Assembly (NCBI GenBank): GCA_947095585.1
Contig: OX352763.1
Coordinates: forward strand, 100,729,908-100,793,907
Direction: 5' to 3'
From: Nephrocerus scutellatus
Lineage: Eukaryota > Arthropoda > Insecta > Diptera > Pipunculidae
DNA length: 64,000 nt
In this document: positions 44,395 through 55,234 of the stretch, piece after piece
How the letters are laid out: every line of letters starts with the position of its first letter
Numbering within the stretch: the first letter of the stretch is position 1
Notes under the pieces: generated by a model
What the model was told of the DNA's origin: nothing
The model's database searches: none
Seen by the model: only the letters and a program-made list of their open reading frames with translations
Program-made: the position numbers and the translations under genes

Positions 44395-47300
44395 TTGACC
44401 TCACGCTTGCCAGTTTATTTATATCCGGTATCGTCGAAAATTAACATGTGTTCGATGAAGCCTCCTTGTCTGACCCTCAGTAAACAAGGTTTGACCTTCC
44501 AGGCAGATTGGCACATGCTTCTTTTAGATACGATCCTTAGTCTACAGACTGGAATCTTTATCGGGGGCTTGTCCTCACCAAGATAGATATGCTACCTACT
44601 CCTATAGAGTCCAAAGGGGACCTAGATGAGGCAGCATATCGGCTTAATAATGTGTTGCTTACCTCTTACTACGGCTTACTACAGTGCTAAACGCATTAAG
44701 AGCTGGGACGAATATAGGTTCGCCCTTACGGAGTATAACTCTGAATTGAGACGATAGAAGCCACATGGGGGAAATGCTGGGAAAACATTGCTGATATGCT
44801 AGTAGCGGCACGAATCCACAAGGCACACGCCAAGGATCAGACAAATTGTGTAGGGTTACTGAAGAAGACAGATGGTGGCACAGGCACGGTGGACCGAAAG
44901 GGTACTATTAGAACGTTACTTCAAGTTCACTTATCTGGCTCGTCTACTTATGTTTCACACACATACCCTAATTCTAATAGGCCACGCATTGACAGCAGGA
45001 AAAATATTTAGTTCAGATAATGGGCCGTAGGCTCCTTCAAACCATTCAAAGCACCCGGCGGTGATGGCCTTTCTTCAGCGCTCTTACAGACGGCAATTGA
45101 ACTTATCCTGTCGGCCTTGATTGCTTTATTTAGAGCTAGCTACAAATAGGGTTACATTCCGTATACCTGGAGAAAGCTGAACGTAATCTTTAAACCTAAA
45201 CCAGGCAATATGCCTAGTGGCTGACTGAAGCATACAGACCTATAAGTCTAACATTATTTGTTCTCAAAATTAAGGGAGAGACTTATTGATGTTCATATCA
45301 GAGCCTGGATAGAAACGTCTAGCCCTCTACACTCAAGTGAGTTTGCATACAGGAAAGGTTAAAGCACAGAGGGCGCCCTTCACTATCTAGTTCAAAAGAT
45401 AGAAAGAACTTTTCGTTCCAAAGAAATAGCTTTCTGGGCTTTCCTTGATATTGAGTGTGCTTTCGATAACACTGGCTAAGACTTAATTACAAGAGCCATC
45501 ATTATCAGAAGTATCGAGAGTTCGACCAATCAATGGATAAGGGCCATGCTTGAAAGTCGGGTCATCATTTCATTTGGAGTGTCTGTGTCGGCGATTGCAG
45601 CTAAGGGCTGTCCTCAAGGAGGTGTCCTTTCTTCCCTTCTATGGTAACTCGTCTTGCCGGTATACATGTTTCAGGCTACATCACCAATAGTTATGCTGAT
45701 GATTAGCGATTTTTATTAGCGGTAAGCACAGCACGACCATTATAAATGTAATGCAAGATGCGTTACCTTCCGTCCTAGAATGGTGCAGCAGTGAAGGGCT
45801 TTCTATTAATCATTGCATCCTTGACTGTCCGAGTTGGGACCTATAATCATAAAAGGCACTACATAAGGAGTATTCCAGTGGGGTTAAATATCTTGGAGTC
45901 ATCCTTGATAAAAGACTAAACTGGAATTATCATATCAAGTCCGCCATCGAACATGCCACTAGGGCCATGAGGGCCAGTAGACGACTTTACGGCAGAACTT
46001 TGGATCTTAATACTAAAATGATACAATGATGGTATGACTAGTTATCACGTCCGCGGCCATCATATGGTGGCGGAAAGTACTTGAACCGACAACAGTAATT
46101 AAGCTTAAAAAACCTTAAAACAATTGCCTTTCTAGGTATAACGAGTGCAATGCGCACCTGCCCTACGACTACATTAGAAGCTGTGGTAGGGCTTTCGCCC
46201 CTGCCAATCTTCATTAGGAAGACGGCCGCTTTATGCGCCATTAAGATGCTACTATAAAATGGGTACAAATCAGGTGACTATGTGGGACACCCGCAATTTC
46301 TTGACTCAAATCCCGAAAGAGACATGTGTTGCACTATCCGTGACACCATGGTCATGGATTACTGTTTCAGAAGGTTATTTAAGGTTAAAATATTGGATCG
46401 CGCAATCTGGTCTAATGGTAACCCAGCAATGGACAATAAAGGTTTGGTCTGGTACACAGGCTGATGGAAGATGGAATCTGAATGAGGAGCTGGGAGTTGG
46501 GGCATTCGGACCCAACACCAACGTCTCGATACCAATGGGTATGATCCCCACTGATTTCCAAGCGGAACTCCATGCCCGTGAGGCCTGCACTAGGATTAAA
46601 CTTAGTAAGGGTATTATTGGCGCCAGGATTTATATCTTTTCAGATAGTCAAGCAGCACTGAAAGCGCTATCGTCCAATATAATAATATTCGGCGGGATAG
46701 ACTATTGCGGTCAAAGGCCTAGCTTCCCGCAGCCATTTGTGTTGAGAATGTATATTTTTGTCCACAAATGAAGGGGACCTACAATTTAATGCCGGTTTCG
46801 AACGGATAATTGAGAAGCTTTCCGTGATAAGTTATTACTCTCGGACGTTTGTCATATTTTCGCGAGAGGTTGGACACCGTGAAAAATACTTTTTGGTGTT
46901 ACTGTGGCTCGAACTACGAACCTCCTGCTCAGAAAGCAATGCTCTTATCCACTGAGCCATGGCACCCACCATACGTCCAACATAATGGACATGCTGATAC
47001 GATACACTGCAATCACTGGGAGTGCTTAACACGGTGAAAATCGGTTGGGTACCTGGTCACCAGAGAATTGTAGGCAACGAACATGCGGATGAACTATTCA
47101 GAGCTGATTCAGAATCTGCGTTCTTAGGACCGGAACCTTACTGTGTTGTCGGTTGGGCTGCCGCCACGGCAATGATTAATAAGTGGGAAGGCAGGCTACG
47201 TCTGGCCCAATGAGATAATATCCCTGAGCTTAGACAATCCAAACGGTTAATAAGGCCCTTTTCCTATAAGTAAATTCCCTATCTAGACAAGGATAGTATC

Positions 47301-47537
47301 AGCAAGCTGGAACACGAAATATAGGTTCTGCTTGGAGGATGATGAAACGTCCGGGCACATCTGTGACTGCTCAGCATTGATCCGGTTAAGGAGACATATT
47401 TTCCACAAGGCAATATGTTCGTCGGCGGATCTGCGAAACACTGCCACTTAGAACATACTATCCTTCGTTAGGGAGGTAGTAAGTCTCTTAGATTTTTTTC
47501 GGTCGCAGTATCACCCAGTTGGGCTAGGGTATGTTCT
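44395..47537 (+). mobile_element. LOA-2 LINE, copy 2, decayed and split by a SINE
   Basis: Corresponds to the element at 24596-26440 and extends further 5'. From about 44560 a linker reads PTPIESKGDLDEAAYRLNNV. Near 45060 is the palm entry (HKAPGGDG-like KHPAVMAF frame-shifted), near 45290 LIDVHIRAW, near 45450 FLDIE.AFDNT, near 45890 the thumb VKYLGVILDKRLNWNYHIKS. RNase H is at 46259-46680 (MIPTDFQAELHAREACTRIK, IYIFSDSQAALKAL). The RNase H is then interrupted by an inverted SINE (46684-46973) and resumes with VGWVPGHQRIVGNEHADELF. The C-terminal domain follows to about 47500, and the 3' end at GTCGCAGTATCACCC. More than ten frame breaks. Its undisturbed 3' end shows where copia landed in copy 1. 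Confidence 0.85.
46684..46973 (-). mobile_element. tRNA-derived SINE, copy 3, with target-site duplication
   Basis: Inverted copy of the SINE at 1287-1588. On the minus strand it reads GTGCCATGGCTCAGTGGATA (A box), GTTCGTAGTTCGAGCCACAG (B box), then the body (GACAAACGTCCGAGAGTAAT, CACGGAAAGCTTCTCAATTA) and ends GCCGAATATT. It lies inside the RNase H of LOA-2 copy 2. A 13-bp duplication, CGTCCAATATAAT (46671-46683) and CGTCCAACATAAT (46974-46986), differs at one base. This gives exact boundaries and shows LINE-style insertion. The least decayed of the three. Frames at 46758-47037 on both strands are artefacts. Confidence 0.92.
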
Positions 47538-48439
47538 TAAAAAAAAGATATTTTTCGGATTCTGAGAAGTAGAGTAGTGGTAGCTATCAGGATAGCATGG
47601 CGTTACTTTTATTCCCGAAAATGTACACCTCACAAAAGCTTTGGTATGGTCTACGTATCGACAAGCTGAAATTCGAGGTAGTCAAATGCATTAGCACTTT
47701 CCGCAGTCTTGTTGGATAGTTGCAGAGATGAGTTTTGATTTTGCTCCAGGTTTTTCTGCAGATGTCTTACACGGAGCGTTAATTCCATTTTATTTGACTT
47801 AGATAGGATTAATCGAAAATTATTTAGCCGTTATCAGTGCCGGTGGTGCAGTAGTTGATGGCGCTGTTGACTCCCACTCGAAGACACCGGTTTCGAGTCC
47901 CGGCATGTCCAAAAACTCACGAACTGATAATATAGATTCTAAGCACACATGATACGAGTATTATGCTGGGTATGTAACAGACTTGTGACTACATTATATA
48001 TATGTCTGCACATAGTACACAAAACCAACGGGAATAAGAAATATAATCTAAATGGGAAAGACGCCAACTTAAGTTTGCGAAAAGCAACTAATTCTATGTT
48101 CCGTGGCGTAGGGTAGAAGAAGGAAAAATCTGTAGACCCCTTGAGTTCCAATCTGTTCTGAGTCTTTTAGTATTTCTTTTATTTTATTTTTTCCATTTTG
48201 TCAAATATGAGTTGCAGCGAGGTATGCTAGCGACTAAGCCAAAAAATATTGCGTACTGAGCATCACATATAACCCGGGCACACAAGAAAGAATATAAAGA
48301 GCTCAGAAGATATGCAAAAATATTTCATTGGCGTAATAAAACAGTTATGAGTAACAAATTTAAACAGTACAGAGTGGAAGGATGGTATTACGCAAAATAC
48401 ACCACTTTGTGCATACTGCCGAGCCAAAGGCAACATAAA
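47538..48439. other. Unassigned stretch with a tRNA-like segment
   Basis: 47837-47909 resembles a tRNA-derived promoter region: an A-box-like TGGTGCAGTAGTTGATGG and a B-box-like GGTTTCGAGTCCC, spaced as in tRNA genes. The two ends cannot pair as an acceptor stem (GCCGGTG against ATGTCCA), so it is not a working tRNA; it may be the head of another SINE. The rest of the interval holds nothing I recognise. Confidence 0.45.
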
Positions 48440-49730
48440 TCGAAGCGAAGAAAAGAACTCTTACATGAGTTGCTAAATGGCCAGCTAACTGAGGAATTGA
48501 AGGATTTTCCGCTACGAAGCGTAAAATTTGGCAAAGCAATAAAGCAGATAGCAAAACATCATCGGTAGAAACCCAAGAACGGAAAGGCGGCAACTAAATG
48601 AAAATAAAATAAACGTCTGCATGCAGTAGATCCAACATTTATCTCTCAATTTAGATAGTAAAGCTCAAATTTGAAGAAGTGCAATCCTTCAACTATCTCG
48701 GCTGCATCCGATAACAGAATGAAACCATAACTATGCGCACAGTTGCTAAAAGCATCCTGTTTTAGTCAGCTCCGCTGGGATACCATCAGATCTAGTGGCC
48801 TTGTTATTTATGATCCGATTTATCGCTCTGCTTGGTGGCGGCAGTATAGTTTGGTCTTCGGTCTTAGGTGGAGCCTCCAATTCCTCAGTTAGCTGGCCAT
48901 TTAGTAAATCATGAAAGTGCTCTTCCCGTCGCTCTAAGATGCCTTTGAGATCGGCGATCAGATTACCCTCTTTGTCTTTGCAGAATGTGCAACGCGCTGT
49001 ATATTTCGTCATACCGCGGACTCTTTGGTAGAACTTCCGCCCCTGGTGCGGTGCTTGCTCTCTGTTTCTGTTCTAGTTCACGGACGAGTTTATTCTTCCA
49101 GGCTGCTTTCTTTCGCCGGTGAACTGAAATATCAGACCCAGGACTTAGTCTCCCTGCACTTAGGATGACCGTTATTATTTCTCGTCTCTTCTTCTACGAA
49201 CAAGGTAGTAGCCTGAGTTGAGGTTGGCACCTCGGTACATTCGTACCGTCATCAGGTTCCTGTTATGGTACCGGTCTATTAACACGGGGTGACTTCAGTA
49301 GGAGATACCCAGGCGGCTCGAAAATAATAAGTTTTCGGAATCAGATAGCAAAACATCATCGGTAGAAACCCAAGAACGGAAAGGCGGCAACTAAATGAAA
49401 ATAAAACAAAGTACATGGCGACCACGTCTGCAAGCAGTAGATCCAACATTGATCTCTCAATTTAGATAGTAAAGCTCGAATTTGAAGAAGTGCAATCCTT
49501 CAACTATCTCATCTCGGCTGCATTCGATAACAGAATGAAACCATAATTATGCGCACAGTTGCTAAAAGCCAGCAAAGCCGACTTTATCCAGTCAAGACCC
49601 TTCAAATCCAACAATTAAACCATAAAATCCAAGCTGCTGTTGTATATGAGATTACGCAGTTACCATTACCAGAACTTACATATGGATACCCGACTTGGGT
49701 GCATAGCAAAAGCACTCTATAGTATATTAC
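48440..49730 (+). mobile_element. RTE-A LINE fragments, rearranged (two direct copies around an inverted piece)
   Basis: 48450-48560 (+) reads KELLHELLNGQLTEELKD, the linker before the RTE-A palm. 48547-48749 (+) and 49347-49570 (+) are the same ~200 bp twice (ATAGCAAAACATCATCGGTA, GAACGGAAAGGCGGCAACTA, AGATCCAACATT, GAAGTGCAATCCTTCAACTA). These carry the thumb region, and the second copy goes on to ACTTACATATGGATACCCGA (LTYG.P.W, to about 49720). Between them, 48757-49060 is on the minus strand: YTARCTFCKDKEGNLIADLK, EERHFHDLLNG-like EEHFHDLLNGQLTEELEAPP and ATRSDGIPAEL. It matches 53700-53900 of the minus-strand RTE-A copy. 49100-49340 is unassigned. The result is an inverted and duplicated mosaic of one family. 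Confidence 0.7.
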
Positions 49731-50044
49731 ATAACGAGCAAGGAAAGTGGAGTTTATCGTGCAAGTAAGAAGCTTGAAACACGAGGCGGTAGCCGAGTGC
49801 GGCACTTTGAGCACGGTTTTTCCGATAAACCGGTTATGCGCAATACAAAATTACTCTGGGAATGTGTGTTCGCTGTGACTGCAGTAAATAACAAAAGTAT
49901 TTAATATCTTAACTCACTAGTGTGTGTAACAGCTACTTCCGAAGCTAGGTAATAGTGTATGAAACAGTCACTTTCGTCTATGCGCGTGTGAAAACTTCTT
50001 AGCCGCATTTTCGAGTTAATTCTTACGGTTTATGACAATTGTAC
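49731..50044. other. Unassigned non-coding stretch
   Basis: No gene or shared repeat recognised between the RTE-A mosaic and the minus-strand jockey element. Confidence 0.4.
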
Positions 50045-52335
50045 TCAAGTTAAGGGCAAATAAAAGCCTTGCAGATATTAGTCAGATCAGATGCAGTGAA
50101 ATATTTCTTGCACCGGATTAGAAAACCTAAACATTTCGCAACTTTTTTGGCAACATTGAATATGTGGTCCATCCAACAAAACTTGTTGTGAATTGCGAGT
50201 TTTTCGGCTTCCTCCATGCAAGTGCGGTTCATGGATAATGGCATTGCATTTAAGATTCTCTTAGCCGACAGGAGACAGCATTGGGTGTTCATTATGCTGA
50301 CCAGTTAAATAATTTACGTGCTTAACATACGTATTTGTTTGAGTTCTCCATGAGAAGTGGAGCCCTGGGGAACGCCAGCATATATGTGACCTGACCTGAA
50401 ACCGTCCAATACAACTTGAATTGAGCGATCAAACAGATAGCTTGTAATCCAATGAAGAAGTTTTTTATCACCTTCATAAGCAAGCATTTTGGACAAAAGA
50501 GCTAGGTACCGAACACTGTCAATTAGAAATATCTAGTGCAACAGCTTTGCTTTCACCAAATTGATGCAAAGACCGATTCCACTGTTCGTTAAGATATACC
50601 AAATCAAATCACCAATAGAACGTTGTCCACGAAAACCGTACTGCTGTTCACTAAGCATTTCGTTGGTTACAAGATATTTCATGAGATTAAAATTGATCAG
50701 CGTTTCTATGACCTTGGAAAGAATAGATGTAATTGCTATGGGTCGGTACGAAGAAGGAGACGATGGCTCGCCTATGCTGGGCAAATGCTGTTTTTTAACT
50801 TCTCAAAAAGAGTCCAGAAGAATAGGATTGATGGAAAAGCTTACGCAATGGTAATGGAAATACCATTTGGCCCAGCGGATTTGTGAGTGTTGAGATCGTT
50901 TAAAATTCTAGCAACTGCACGAGTACAAATAAATATCTGTCCCATAGAGTGTTCAATACTCCGAGGTGCAGGAGGCAGCAATGCACAATCTGGAAGCTTG
51001 GAGCTAGCTGTAAAATGTGCAGCAAACAGATTGGCCTTGTCTTAAGAACTGACAACCGGACTGTCATTAAAAATGAGCGTTGGAAACGACGACGAGGCTG
51101 TATTTTTGATTTGTTTACGAATTACCAAAAAATTGTATTACTGGTACATTTGGGACATTATACCGGGTGATTGACACGGAGTGTTACCAACTTCAGACTG
51201 TCATTGCTGTCAATCCAGAGATGACAGAGCGCTCAAATTTACACTAATGACAGCCCATTGCTTACAAGCGTACAAAAGCATTTTAGTGAGAAAATATTCA
51301 GAAAAAAAGGATATCCTTGGGCACAAAAACATTTCAGCCGCAGAGCCTGGACATTTCAACATAAGGCGCGCGTCAATCAAGATTGCCTGAGAAACAACGT
51401 TCCGCGGTTCATTTCCACTGCCCAATGGCCACCAAATTCACCCGATGCAAATCCGCTAGATTTCTCGGTTAAGGGTATTTTAAAAAGCAATGTTGGGACA
51501 AAAAAATACCAAAGTGTCGATCATCTAAAGCAAGCGCTTCGTCGGGAATGGGCCAAAATAACGCAGAGCCACTTTCGTGCTGCATGCAATAGCTTTGTCG
51601 GCCGTTTGAAGGCCATAATTGCGGCTAAGGGTGGCCAAATCGAAAACTGCTAATGCAATTCGAAAATTTAAGTATTTGTGAACATTACTTTGATTCAATA
51701 AAATTCATCAAAAACTAAAAATTGTGTGGCGTTTGGTTTTGGTAACACTTCGTGTCAGGCACCCTGTAGTATTTTTGCCTTTATTTTTGGTCGTAGGCGA
51801 ATTTGACTCGCCGAAGATGGGCATTGCAATCATTTCTGGCTCGTTTACTCAGTTGGTTCGCTCGTATTTATCACGACGAGAGATAAGAACAAGTTAAGTG
51901 TGTTTGCGGAATGATATGCAATGTTAGGTATTCTTGTAGGCTCATTTACAAGCTGAGTAAGGTGAATAAACTCAGCAAATATCTCACCTTCCTTCGGTGT
52001 TGTCTGGCCAGAATGGCAAAGCCACCTAGAGTTGTGTACATTGAAATCGCCCGCAATAACGATTTCAGTTTCACGATGTCTTGTGACAATTCTTAAAAAT
52101 GAATGAATGAGTTGATGCATTGTCTAAGTTGGGGCTTCTGTAAGGGAAAGATTAGTGTATGTTACGTCATGTACCTTTACTTTGAGCCATATGAAATTAA
52201 ACGCAACATCACTACGGACATACATTGCAAGTCCGCGTCTAGGGAAAAATAGTGTCAACAGGTTATAAAAAAGGCTAATTAATTCCAAGGTATCGAAATT
52301 ATCAAATATCTGAGTTTCACTCATGCCAGAATCCC
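50045..52335 (-). mobile_element. Jockey-clade LINE, endonuclease and reverse transcriptase, interrupted by a maT-like transposon
   Basis: Read right to left. Endonuclease at about 52330-51845: RDSGMSETQIFDNFDTLE, RRGLAMYVRSDVAFNF, TEIVIAGDFNVHNSRWLCHS (catalytic GDFN), FIHLTQLVNEPTRIPNI. Next the linker, cut by a DNA transposon at 51161-51768. Then reverse transcriptase: SPSSYRPIAITSILSKVIET and SEQQYGFRGQRSIGDLIWYI (50784-50533), LLHWITSYLFDRSIQVVLDG and IYAGVPQGS (50496-50314). Finally the thumb: CLLSAKRILNAMPLSMNRTC and HIFNVAKKVAKCLGFLIRCK (50292-50050). The FADD motif is deleted between the last two blocks. The same family is at 1-468, 23400-24335 and 53955-54470. Dead. Confidence 0.85.
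51161..51768 (+). mobile_element. maT-like (DD37D-type) transposon, internally deleted, both ends intact
   Basis: The left end is TACCGGGTGATTGACACGGA and then GTGTTACCAA (51161-51190). The right end, as complement, is TACAGGGTGCCTGACACGAA and then GTGTTACCAA (51739-51768). They match over about 30 bp with a few differences and are flanked by the TA target duplication. The interior encodes the last third of a Tc1/mariner-type transposase (51345-51653): KARVNQDCLRNNVPRFISTA, QWPPNSPDANPLDFSVKGIL, VAAKGG-like IIAAKGGQIENC before the stop. The QDGA-type motif with the second Asp is deleted just before HKARV; if restored by family spacing, 37 residues would precede the third Asp, pointing to the DD37D (maT) group. 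It cannot move itself but could be mobilised by a full-length relative. Inserted in the jockey element. Confidence 0.88.
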
Positions 52336-53955
52336 GATAAAATCTCTCCACCGGTCTCGATTTCATCCAGTTTGGCATCCCTAAACTCTGGGCGTCCTGG
52401 TCTAGGCCATCCTTCCAGCATACGCTTGACCGGCCTCGATTTCGTGTTCCATAAATCCTATTGCAAAGGACTTTCCGAGCAGGATCCTCTTCATTTATGC
52501 GAGATAGGTATATCCTACCTACTGGAGCCTCCCGAGCTTAATTCTCTTCACGAGCTTAGAGTCTCCGGAATCGTCCTTCCTTAGACACGTGACTATCAAT
52601 TCTCCGTAAGACTTTTCTCTCGAACGCGACTAAGAGGTCAGAATGCTTTTTGCTAAACACCCAAGTCTCGGATCTATATGTAAGTATACTGGTATGACCA
52701 TTGTCTTATATATCAGCAGCTTGGATGTTACGGTTAAGTTCCTGGATTCCTGACAGATTATAGTACGCTTTATTGGCTTTACGCAACAGTGCGCGTATTT
52801 CTGGGTCAATGCTGTTATCGGCTGCTACAGTTGACCCGAGATAGTTAAAAAATTGCACTACTTCAAATTCGCACTCCACTATTTGAATTGAGGGACCAAT
52901 GTTGGATCTTCTCCTCGCAGACGTGGCCACCATTTACTTTGTTTTGCTCTCATTTATGTGCAGCCCCAGATTTCTTGCCGCCTGCTCTATCTGGATGAAA
53001 GCTTCCTGTACAGCTCTTCGGTTTCTACCAACGATGTTAATATCGTCTGCGTAAGCCAGTATCTGAGTGGACTGATAGAGGATTGTTCCTCTCACCGTAA
53101 CGTCAGAATCTCGGATCACTTCACAGAACGCAGGCCAGTCCATCCCCTTGTCGAAGCTCGTTATATACGTTAAATGGGCTTGATAGTGATCTGTATATTT
53201 TTACTTGGCTTGTAACATTGGTCACGGTCAACCTACATAGTCGTGCCAGTATATTTGGGATGCGTAATGCTCTCATGGCTTTATAAAGTTCTACTCTGGC
53301 TCATATGCGGCTTTAAAGTCTATAAAAAGACTTTAAGGTATAATGAGTTTTGAGACTATAGATATTTTCCAACACCTGCCTAAGGGTGGCTGATCATTTG
53401 TTGATTTGCCTGGGATGAAGCCACTCTGGTATGGACCAATGATGACTTTAGCGTATGGAGCTATCCTGTCTTGAAGGACAGAGGAGAGAATCTTATACGC
53501 GGTACTCAACTACGTTATACCACGATAATTACTGCATGTTGTGATATATCCTTTCGCAGGATGCCTCATCGCCAGTCTTCTAGCATCGCTTTTTCCTCCC
53601 ATACTGGCACTATTATTTTATGAATTGCTTGGTGTATTGTGGGGCCTCCTATTTTTTAAGCTGATTTATCGCTCTGCTAACTTCGTCTATGCTTGTTGGC
53701 GGCAGTATAGTTTGGTCTTCGGTCTTTGGTGGAGCCTCCAATTCCTCAGTTAGCTGGCTAATTAGCAACTCATGAAAGTGCTCTTTCCATCGCTCTAAGA
53801 TGACTTTAAGATCGGCGATCAAATTATCCTCTTTGTCTTTGCAGAATGTGCAACGCGCTGTATATTGCGTCAAACCGCGGACTCTTTGGTATAACTTCCG
53901 CGCCTGGTGCGGTTCTTGCTCTCTGTACTCTTCTAGTTCTTCCCCCATGCTGCTT
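52336..53955 (-). mobile_element. RTE-A LINE, reverse transcriptase region
   Basis: Read right to left. From 53955: QARKLYQRVRGLTQYTARCT, FCKDKEDNLIADLKVILERW, KEHFHELLISQLTEELEAPP and SIDEVSRAINQLKK, the linker that leads into an RTE palm. The palm centre is decayed (53640-53150; GIITQHAVIIV-like scraps). 53143-52934 reads SDVTVRGTILYQSTQILAYA, DDINIVGRNRRAVQEAFIQI (catalytic YADD), NLGLHINESKTK. 52933-52706 is the thumb ECEFEVVQFFNYLGSTVAAD. The 3' end near 52340 is GACCGGTGGAGAGATTTTAT. At 52336 it abuts the jockey element. It retains YADD but has lost much of the palm. The frames 53541-53753 and 52958-53173 (+) are shadows. Confidence 0.82.
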
Positions 53956-54470
53956 TCTTTCGCCAACAACAAACAACTATGCATGTTAAGCACGTTAAAT
54001 TCTGAGCTTGACAGCATAATACAATGGGAAGAAATCAATCGAGTAGAATTGAACGCTTCCAAAACCCAATCCTGTCTCCTGTCGTCCAAGCGAATCCTAA
54101 ACCCCATGCCATTATCCATAAATGACACTTGCATCGAGGAAACTGAAAATCTCTCAATTCTCTGTATGTGCGTTAACGACAAGCTTCGTTGGAATGACCA
54201 CATATTTACCGTCGCTAAAAATGCTGCGATATGTTTAGGTTTTCTAGCCCGGTGCAAGAAATATTTCACTTTTATTCTTTTATTCGCCCAAAACTTGAGT
54301 ACAATCGCCATATCTGGTCTGGTGCGCCTAAGACTACTTTGCATCAGCTAGATAGAATAAAAAACCGCGCGATAAAACTTATCGGTGACGAAAATATAGC
54401 GAAATCAATAGATTCGCTTGAAGAGGTTGGTACATTCGTACCGTGATCAGGTTGATCGCACTTCCACCAG
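53955..54470 (+). mobile_element. Jockey-clade LINE fragment (reverse transcriptase C-terminus)
   Basis: Begins abruptly at the RTE-A junction with NKQLCMLSTLNSELDSIIQW, then RVELNASKTQSCLLSSKRIL, NDKLRWNDHIFTVAKNAAIC and LGFLARCKKYFTF. After a frame change comes FIRPKLEYNRHIWSGAPKTT and DRIKNRAIKLIGDENIAKSI. This is the thumb and the start of the C-terminal domain of the same family as 50045-52335. The order continues where the other copies leave off. It ends near GGTACATTCGTACC (54429-54442). The long frame 53800-54351 joins a shadow of RTE-A to this fragment and is not a fused gene. Confidence 0.82.
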
Positions 54471-55234
54471 TCAGAGATAGCTACGGCGACGTGCATTTCT
54501 AATGAATTTTACGTGTTATTCCCCCATCAACAGAACAGATGGCTGACCACCACATTGATTAAATACATAGGTGCAAATACATTTGTTACAATTATTTTTT
54601 TTTATAGTAATCATGCGAACATGAGCGTTTTATGTACTAAACTTATACTTATAATCTGCTGCTGTTGTTAGGATAGAAAATTAATGCCTCTCTAACAAGA
54701 AAACTGACTTTTTCATGTTATGTATATGTGAGTAACGTATATATAACATCTCATTTTCACATCAGATGTGTCAACCTGAAACTATGAAAGGAACTAAGTT
54801 GGGTCCACGTAGTTTATTGAATCAGCTTATAGTTCGATCTTTTAAAGTGGCATTTATGTCTATGTTTAGTTTTTAACTTATTTTATTAATTAGCATTATT
54901 CATATAACCTTGAATGCTGATTATTAGCTATACTTACTTTAAGCGTGCTATGATTTATCTTATTGCAGGCAATTATTAGCAATTATTATAGAATAATTGC
55001 ATATATTAACCAATTGATTGTAAGTTAAATACAATAAAAGTCACGGTCTTAAGACTATTGAAATAAATAGTTTCTGGTCTTCTTCTGAGTAACAACGAGC
55101 GACAGTTACACAAAACGGAAAGATATAATTGTTAAAAAAAAGGATTATAGTTCGTGAGTGCATAAAGGATACTTTTAACATTCACTGGTTGCATCGCATA
55201 CGTTGCGTTGAGTTGTTTTGTTTTCTGTAATAAA
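54471..55234 (+). promoter_or_regulatory. 5' region of the P450 gene
   Basis: AT-rich DNA without transposon matches, which probably holds the promoter of the P450 gene starting at 55235. A TATA-like CATAAAGGATAC lies at about 55160, with ACATTCACTGG 20 bp downstream as a possible start. This placement is a guess from spacing only. The last jockey sequence ends near 54470, so any promoter is confined to about 760 bp. Confidence 0.35.

Noticed and set aside
46758..47037. Small open frames on both strands
   Set aside because: They lie across the SINE and its flanks and have no homologue by eye.
53800..54351. 183-codon plus-strand frame, apparent fusion protein
   Set aside because: The first 50 codons are the antisense of RTE-A; only the part after 53955 is jockey reverse transcriptase. 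It is a junction artefact.
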